From assembly GCA_040357565.1 (NCBI GenBank), contig JBDODJ010000011.1: a DNA stretch of 64,000 nucleotides. One strand, 5' to 3'. The position numbers and the translations under genes are program-made. Shown here one piece after another: positions 58,358-64,000 of the stretch (position 1 is the stretch's first letter; every line of letters starts with the position of its first letter). The DNA is from Cercozoa sp. M6MM (Eukaryota > Endomyxa: Ascetosporea). The notes beneath the pieces were generated by a model that was not told where the DNA came from, made no database searches, and worked only from the letters and a program-made list of their open reading frames with translations.

Positions 58358-58732
58358 CGCTTTCTAGTTCGCACTCCCTGTCTTTCGCATCGCATGATCA
58401 AGTGTCACCAGTCAGTTCGTGCCAACGCAACGCAGTCTTGCTGTGATTTTTTCGTTTCGTTTGTTTGCCCGCTCATTCGATTAATGTTCAACGACTTGCC
58501 AAAGAATTGATCGGATAGATTGATTTATCTCACGTCATCGTATCGTAGCATAAGGGTATACGCCTGGCACGGGCCTGCTCTGTGGAGGCACGCTGCGCTG
58601 CGCTTCGTCGCTCTTCCTTCGTCGTCGACAAGAGATGGGCACACGCGACGTTTACGTTATCTGAAATCGGAACGGTTGACTTCAACGTTTCGGTGTCCCG
58701 AACTCGGGTTTACGGCGGTTCGTGTGGACTTT

Positions 58733-58802
58733 TGTTGTTGACTTTTGCCAGTGAAAAGAACCCAGCCTGGGTTCGTGCGTCAAACTAAGCGGAGACGGAA
58801 CC
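58733..58802 (+). repeat. Repeat family A, short derivative
   Basis: CCAGTGAAAAGAACCCAG then GGGTTCGTGCGTCAAACTAA: the two end blocks of family A with the ~90 bp between them missing. Confidence 0.6.
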
Positions 58803-58977
58803 GTGCGTCACGGGAGTGAACAGTTTAGGCAGGCCATTGGACCGAGCTTGCGTTTGCAAAGGCGAAAACTGGTGTGTTTTCCGAGCCCGACAAACGAAAA
58901 GCTGTGCTGGGCTGAGCAGTGCTAATTTACAACAACTCGCTTTTCCCGCAGAGAGTTTTTGCAAGCCTCTCTTGTCC

Positions 58978-61056
58978 ATGGAGTACTTCTCCGACATGAC
59001 AGTCAAAGACAATGTAATTGTCCACCTTATGGCTCATCTTTGTCTGAAGTTTGTGTGTGTGTGTGTGTTTGTAGGTGCTGCCCGAGGCTACGCGGGAGCA
59101 GCTGCGAGCCTTGTCAGACACTTTGATACGCAGTCCACGCGAGGAGTTGACGCACTGGGAATCTGATACCGAACTGAGCTTGATCGATCCCATGGTTGGC
59201 GTTGCCACACCCCCCCAAGTGGTATTGAGGTAGCACCGGGCTTGCTGCGTAGTTGTTCCCAGTAGCCTCGGGCATAACACGTGTCGTTGATGAGCCCATT
59301 TGTCGGCCGTGGATCCAGAGCATCGGTGAGGGCGAGTCGCTCAATCTGCCAGCAAAGGACAGCTCGTCTCACCCGCCGCAGTACCACTCGCTGTTCGTCA
59401 CGCAGGAGGAGATGCTGCCAGCAGAGTTTGAGGTCAGTCCCGAAGGCAGCGTGTCCATCAAGAGCTACATCAACAATCTGCACCCGTCGCACGCACAAGG
59501 CTACGCCGCCATCGCCTCTGCCTTTGAGCAACTCCTGGTACAGTGCACAGTAGAGTCCTATGGCGGTATTGACGACACATTCAGCCCATGTTCGAGGCCT
59601 GGCTGACCAAGCAGCAGAAGGGGAAGGCGAGTAGTACCAGATGGGACAGCGATGAGTCCGAACACGACGAGTCTGAGGTTCAGCAAGACGAGTCTGAGGT
59701 TCGACAAGACGAATCCACCGAAGTGACTTTCTCCACATTGTATAACTCCTGCATTACAATAGTGACACAGGTCAGCCTACGAGGCCGACGACTGCAGGTT
59801 ATTGTCCAGATGGATGCGATCGAGCTGACCCGAGACAAGCCCAAGTTTGAGAGTATTCTCCTATCTCGTGGTAATTTAGTATTTAAATTGACACTGTGAT
59901 TTTTCACACCAACACAGCCGAGTACTGGAAGCGAGAAAGCTGCGATGAAGTGAACTCCGTCGGTGTCGTCGTTTTCCACAGGTATCAAATTTAAACTGTC
60001 CTGTACAGTCGAACACAAACGTTTCGACATGTTTCAATTGTGCAGCGAGAACATTCAGAATGCTTCGTTGTGGCTGCGTTGGGTACCGATTCCGCTCCTT
60101 GCTCCGGCATTCAGATTGACTGCCAGCTTTTTGTTGATGCCCTGGGGATGTGTGAGACAGTGGTCAGCCGACTTCCGATGGTGTCAGATCGCCCTGCGGC
60201 AGCAACGTGCGTATGTTTAACACAGTCATATGCGTACAATTCATGTTCTTTTTGTGGATCCACGAACACTGCAGTGTTGTGCTTCACAAGTGGATGTGGC
60301 GGCATGTGATTCCGTGCAACTTGCGGGAGGGAGCCGAGTCTGGTATACTGTACTTTCCACGTGTACTTTCGACTAACACTTTGATAAGTGTATCAAGTCA
60401 ATTTACTGAACATCACACGCAGGCAGTCTTCGCGTGCTCACCTTCCGGCTGATCGATCCTGAGCGGTGATACTTTTCTCAGGACCTACTAAAGTAGTATA
60501 TTGTTACTGCTTTTCCAGACGCGTTGTGTCGACGGAACGTGTGCCTCCACAGCAAGTATGCTTTTCTTGTACCGTCTCTGAGACAGGTACAGGTGTGCAT
60601 CTCATTCGAGAGTAGGGGCCTTGGTACACCTACGAGGTCGAGAAGGTTCTCTGCGAACTGCCGTCTCAGCCAGAGCTGCCGATCGAGGTGAGTTTTCTCT
60701 TCCAACTCGATAAATTTACGAGAGAGACTTACAACCTTCCGTGTCAGATCGCTGGCTTAGTGTCGTCTTTCCTGCGCGACTGGCCCATGTCGGTCAAACA
60801 TGCACACGCCCACCGCCGCAGACATCTGAAACGGCGCGGCGTCGAGGTCAGAGGGTTTTTGTCGAGACTGCAAGCCCCCCCCCCCCGGGGCCCTTTGGAG
60901 TTACTGTGTGGTGTGGTGTGCTCGTGTGTTCTTGTACAGACTGCTTTTTTAACGGTTGATGACGACATCAGCAGTGTGCCCGAGGACGTAGTCGACTACG
61001 ACGACGACATTGCGAACGTGAATGCTCAGGCTGCCAGTGACAGTGGAGCAGCGTAA
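58978..61056 (+). CDS. DUF4246 family protein
   Basis: Putative ATG at 58978 (MEYFSDMTVKDN); the open frame runs further upstream across a CAG acceptor, so a 5' exon may exist. Family blocks in order: HPPQYHSLFVTQEEMLPAEFEV, SIKSYINNLHPSHAQGY (~59456-59510), PMFEAWL, GRRLQVIVQMDAIELTRDKPKF (~59785), and the C-terminal LRVLTFRLIDPERRVVSTERVPPQQ (split by an intron at ~60470-60520). Stop TAA at 61054-61056 after an acidic tail. DUF4246 has a double-stranded beta-helix plan like 2-oxoglutarate oxygenases and is mostly fungal. The expected GGSWH-x-EG metal-ligand region is not evident here; the exon at that point reads AEYWKRESCDEVNSVG. An acidic DESEVQQDE repeat (59650-59715) is inserted before the core. 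Confidence 0.75.
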
Positions 61057-61181
61057 AGTTCAGACCTCAGTCAAGGCAATCAGTATCTTGCAGTGATCCC
61101 GTAGATGTACGCAGTGATTGCTGTTCTCTCAGCTGAGCTGTTCGATACCATAGAATAGCTGGTCGGGTGGGGATACAATAG

Positions 61182-62275
61182 TTAACAATCGTCGGAAGGC
61201 ACAAACACCCGCTTGCGAGAAAACAACTTAACCGCGTTTTCAAGCTCGCTTGACTTGCTCTGGAAAAATGCAAGAATGTAAATTGTGTACGTACGGAGCT
61301 AGCAGCTCAGTATACATATCTTTGTCACAATACCAAAAGCTGATTCTGTCGGGCAATTGTCTTGAGTGTGTGTATTTGCAGCGGCAAACGTCGTATCTCC
61401 ATTTCGTTGTCTTGGAGCTGCTTTTTGAGCGACTGAAGTGCTTCCAACCGCTGTCCGAGACCAGGTTTATTTAGCACAGAATAGTTATCGGATGAACATA
61501 GAGTTTCGCGGTTCTCGAATACCTCAGCTTCACTAAGAAGGCGCATTCCTGCAGGAACTTTGGCCCGTTCCTTGGCTGCGCTGTTTTCTTGTTCTTGCAC
61601 ACGTCGCTTTCGCTGCATAAATAAAAACGAGAGTGTGAGGATACCGAAAAGACATCTTTGGGACTCACCAGATATGCAGGAACACGCCCGAAACTGTTCC
61701 GTTTCATGAACTCGTGTGTTCCTTCGTCTCGCGTCACTTTCTTCTTCGGAACCATGCGTAAAGCTGCAATGTTTTCGCGCACAAAATCCCTTTTTCCTGA
61801 TCCCGAGGATTCTAACGAGGACAGCGACGAAGCATCGCTCTCGCTGGGTAGATCAGAGTCTTGGTCTCCTTTCAGTGCACTATCGTCATGTCGTCGTACC
61901 CTCCGGCGTCTGCAGCGAAATAGCCAAAATGTGGTGTCTGTGCTTTGATGCGAGTGTATTTACAGTACCTTTGCTTCTGTCGGCGTGCGATTTCGCGTTT
62001 TTGCATTCGAACAAACTCTTGCTGGAACTTGAGTCGCTCAAGGTTTTGTTTGTGAAAGTCAATACGGGGCTTCGTCTTTCTACGGCACACTAGCGTACAT
62101 ACGTGAACGCAATCACACTTCCCATGTGTATATGCTTGGGCAATGTGCGCATGTAACTGAAGGAAGCATACATTTTATCGGGCTGCAGCCGCATTCGGCG
62201 TTTGACTCCATCGCCCGATTTTTGTTGAGTCGCAATGCGATAGCCTTCTTCAGACAGGCGGCCTCTGGTCGCCAT
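61182..62275 (-). CDS. ENKUR: Enkurin-domain axonemal protein (enkurin/CFAP106)
   Basis: ATG at 62275 (MATRGRLSEEGYRIATQQKS), stop TAA at 61182-61184. Exons: KRRMRLQPDKMYASFSYMRT; KPRIDFHKQNLERLKFQQEF; MVPKKKVTRDEGTHEFMKRN with FGRVPAYL; RAKVPAGMRLLSEAEVFENRETL; LGQRLEALQSLKKQLQDNEMEIRRLPL; and finally SSELENAVKLFSRKRVFV. The last three form the enkurin domain (P-x-G-M-x-L-[ML]-x-E-x-E ... L-P ... LE-x-A-x-x-x-FS). Enkurin is a microtubule inner protein of axonemal doublets (CFAP106 in Chlamydomonas). The join between LPLQ and SSELE is not exact. It starts 186 bp from the divergent orphan gene. Confidence 0.8.
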
Positions 62276-62461
62276 ACTCACAGTTCCCGACAAAGAAGCT
62301 CCTAACCTTCTGTTCTGGCTTTGCTGGTTCAGGGAGGCGTATTTGCTGAGCTTCCGCGCGGTGGGGATGCTTTGATTTTAAATCTATCAAGTTCCCGTGC
62401 TAAGCCTCTCGCGCTGTCTGAGTGTTCGAGGTCACTGAGGTTGAACTAAGTTTCGAGGTCA

Positions 62462-63340
62462 ATGAGGTTGACCGAAGTATCGGCCGGTTTAGTTAGAACG
62501 GAACTCACACGCATGCTAGCGTCTCATACCAAGCGAAGCTATCGCAATGGGCAGAATTCGCGTCTGGCGTTTAACTTGGCTGCTCATGTCTCGGCCACGA
62601 CAATCGGTGCTGGAGTGTCGGAAAAGAATCCAAAAGAGCAGCTGACTTTGGTGCAGTACGAATCAACTCGACCACAAGCCTCCAAGTCGAAATGGCAGCT
62701 TTTTCTACTGGTCTCCTGCAAAAAATGTTTGTTGCTGGTAGCGCTCGACAGTTTTACCCCTGCGGGTAAAACACTGCGGAAACGCAGACTGCAAACACAA
62801 GCAGTGCCTCGCATCTGCGACGGTTCGTCCATGGTGAACAAGGAGCAGCAACTGGACAATTGTGTCACAGACAACGGCGTCAAACTACCGGACTACGACC
62901 GCAGGCACTGCATGGCCGTTGACATGATTCTCCTCACGGGCATTGACAAGGAGCGCCTCGAGGACGTTGAGTTCTGGCGTCAGACGTGTCAGGAGTGTGG
63001 CGTCTCTCGATGCAACCTCGCTACGGAGCACATCCCGAACTGCTTGGTGCCTGGTCCGAAAGGCAGTGTATATCTGAGCTTGGCGCAGGTAGGATCACAC
63101 TCTTTTTTGGATTTGCTTGTGCTTCAGTTGCAAGAGGTGTCTCAAGACGTGCCTCAAGATGTGTATCAGATGATTTCCCTCTCGGACGCTGTCAATAATC
63201 GTCTCACGGACGTTAAGTTCTGGCGTGAGTGTGGCGTCGCTCGGTGCAACCTCGTCGCGGAGCGAAACTGCTTAGTGTCTATGAACGACCATGTATTGAG
63301 CTTGGCGAAGATAGGATCACACTTTTTGTGTCTGTCATGA
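62462..63340 (+). CDS. Orphan protein with internal duplication
   Basis: One open frame of 292 codons from ATG 62462, no introns needed, unlike nearly all neighbours. The N-terminal half (residues 1-150) is basic, with one CKKCLLLVAL hydrophobic patch. The C-terminal part contains two copies of a ~55-residue unit: LEDVEFWRQTCQECGVSRCN...SLAQVGSH (res. ~166-222) and LTDVKFWRECGVARCN...SLAKIGSH (res. ~245-288). The copies are also alike at DNA level, so the duplication is fairly recent. No family recognised. The start codon lies in the second copy of a 27-bp direct repeat (62428-62480). The AG/GT context at copy 1 (GCGCAGGTAGGATCA) could be a splice donor, so splicing is not excluded. Confidence 0.5.
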   Translation: MRLTEVSAGLVRTELTRMLASHTKRSYRNGQNSRLAFNLAAHVSATTIGAGVSEKNPKEQLTLVQYESTRPQASKSKWQLFLLVSCKKCLLLVALDSFTPAGKTLRKRRLQTQAVPRICDGSSMVNKEQQLDNCVTDNGVKLPDYDRRHCMAVDMILLTGIDKERLEDVEFWRQTCQECGVSRCNLATEHIPNCLVPGPKGSVYLSLAQVGSHSFLDLLVLQLQEVSQDVPQDVYQMISLSDAVNNRLTDVKFWRECGVARCNLVAERNCLVSMNDHVLSLAKIGSHFLCLS

Positions 63341-63510
63341 AATAACCAAGGAATTGGCTGTCAGAATAGTAAGGTATGCATAGTCAATTAAAATCGAATA
63401 GCGATATTGGTACACCGCAACGCGTACGGTCCGGCACGATCGGCTTCTTTGATACGTTATCGTATAGCGTACTATACGTCAAAAGGGGAGCTGTGTGGTC
63501 CTGCTCTAAG

Positions 63511-63575
63511 CACGGCCATGCTCTTGTGACCCACCCCAGACTGGTGCAGGGGAGCTATGTTACGGCATAGCGTTC
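63511..63575 (-). repeat. Repeat family B copy, inverted
   Basis: On the minus strand: TAGCTCCCCTGCACCAGTCT then GGGGTGGGTCACAAGAGCAT and GGCCGTG, nearly identical to the 41.1 kb copy. Confidence 0.8.
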
Positions 63576-63660
63576 CTTAGTTACTGGTATCCATACCGTA
63601 AGACTCAACGAACTAACTGTACGTGTAGCGTGTTACAAAAACGAAAAAGAAGACGTGGGG

Positions 63661-63913
63661 TCAGCGGCGTCGCAGAAGCTGCACGCGCTCGAGCAGACGG
63701 CGCGCGTGGAAGGCCAGCAGCAGCGACAGCACGGCGCCGGCGGCAGACAGCGACCAGCGCAACGCCAGTTGTCCAGTCAGCAGCAGCGCCGGCAGCAGCG
63801 GCGGCCACAGCACCCACAGCAGCGTCATGGCCAGCAGCTGCAGCTCGCCCAGCAGGCGGCCGACGCAGTTGCCGCGCAGTCGCAGTCGCAGCTTGGCACT
63901 CGCCACCAGCGGC
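63661..63913 (-). CDS. 3' exon of a membrane protein, partial
   Basis: Last exon of a minus-strand gene: acceptor CCAG at ~63914, open frame to TGA at 63661-63663. It codes for KLRLRLRGNCVGRLLGELQ, then two hydrophobic helices (LLAMTLLWVLWPPLLPALLL and LSAAGAVLSLLLAF) and a basic end LLERVQLLRRR. High Leu and GC content. The rest of the gene lies beyond the window. Not identified. Confidence 0.45.
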
Positions 63914-63920
63914 CTGGCCA

Positions 63921-63976
63921 GGGGGGGGGGGGGGGGGGGGGGGGGGGGCTGCGGGGGGGGGGGGTGGGGGGGGGAG
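63921..63976 (+). repeat. Poly-G tract
   Basis: Almost uninterrupted G over ~55 bases, presumably a poly-C intron on the minus strand next to the partial gene. Confidence 0.9.
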
Positions 63977-64000
63977 TGGCGGGGCGCAAGTGGGGTATTT

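Overview
The window is nuclear DNA of a eukaryote. About 24 genes lie on alternating strands. Most are split by many short introns (roughly 30-250 bp) that start GT and end AG, very often GTAC or GTAG at the donor. The gene set points to a free-living or zoosporic microbial eukaryote: three axoneme or centriole proteins (a CCDC42/CFAP73-like protein, an LRRC45-like protein, an enkurin-domain protein) together with a fungal/oomycete-type chitin synthase and a DUF4246 protein. I cannot fix the lineage; a chytrid-like fungus, a stramenopile or a rhizarian all remain possible. Gene models below were assembled by hand from reading frames and splice sites. Starts and small exons are uncertain where stated.

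Layout. 0-9.4 kb: a CCDC42-like gene (-) head to head with an LRRC45-like gene (+), a seven-helix receptor (-), an unidentified gene (-), and an SR-type splicing factor (-). 9.9-17.7 kb: a leucine-rich-repeat/casein kinase 1 fusion (+) and a long bacterial-type GAPDH (+) broken by about 18 introns, many filled with private minisatellites. 18.2-25.8 kb: a hydroxylysine-kinase-like gene (-), a CPBP-family membrane protease (-) and a Spinster-type MFS transporter (+). 25.9-31.7 kb: a large FN3/polyQ protein with a possible degenerate J domain (-) and a small Cys-rich protein (+). 32.1-42.6 kb: USP16/45 (-), UBL5/Hub1 (+), THUMPD1 (-), an F-box-like/ankyrin gene (+), SEM1/DSS1 (-), a DUF1761 protein (+). 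42.9-48 kb: a DUF1295 steroid-reductase-fold protein (-) and a divergent protein kinase (-). 49-64 kb: chitin synthase (+), TRAPPC2L (-), a coiled-coil protein (+), a DUF4246 protein (+), enkurin (-), an internally duplicated orphan protein (+) and a partial membrane protein (-).

Many neighbours are divergent pairs with only about 170-300 bp between start codons (CPBP/Spinster, USP16/UBL5, THUMPD1/F-box, SEM1/DUF1761, TRAPPC2L/coiled-coil, enkurin/orphan), so shared bidirectional promoters are likely. Functionally the set is mixed: ubiquitin and proteasome (USP16, UBL5, SEM1, F-box), splicing (SR protein, UBL5), trafficking (TRAPPC2L), tRNA acetylation (THUMPD1), central metabolism (GAPDH), cilium and cell wall. 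Two families of short interspersed repeats occur between genes. I saw no rRNA, tRNA, CRISPR array or autonomous transposon. Four 100-N and four 10-N assembly gaps occur; most, though not clearly all, sit in simple-sequence introns.
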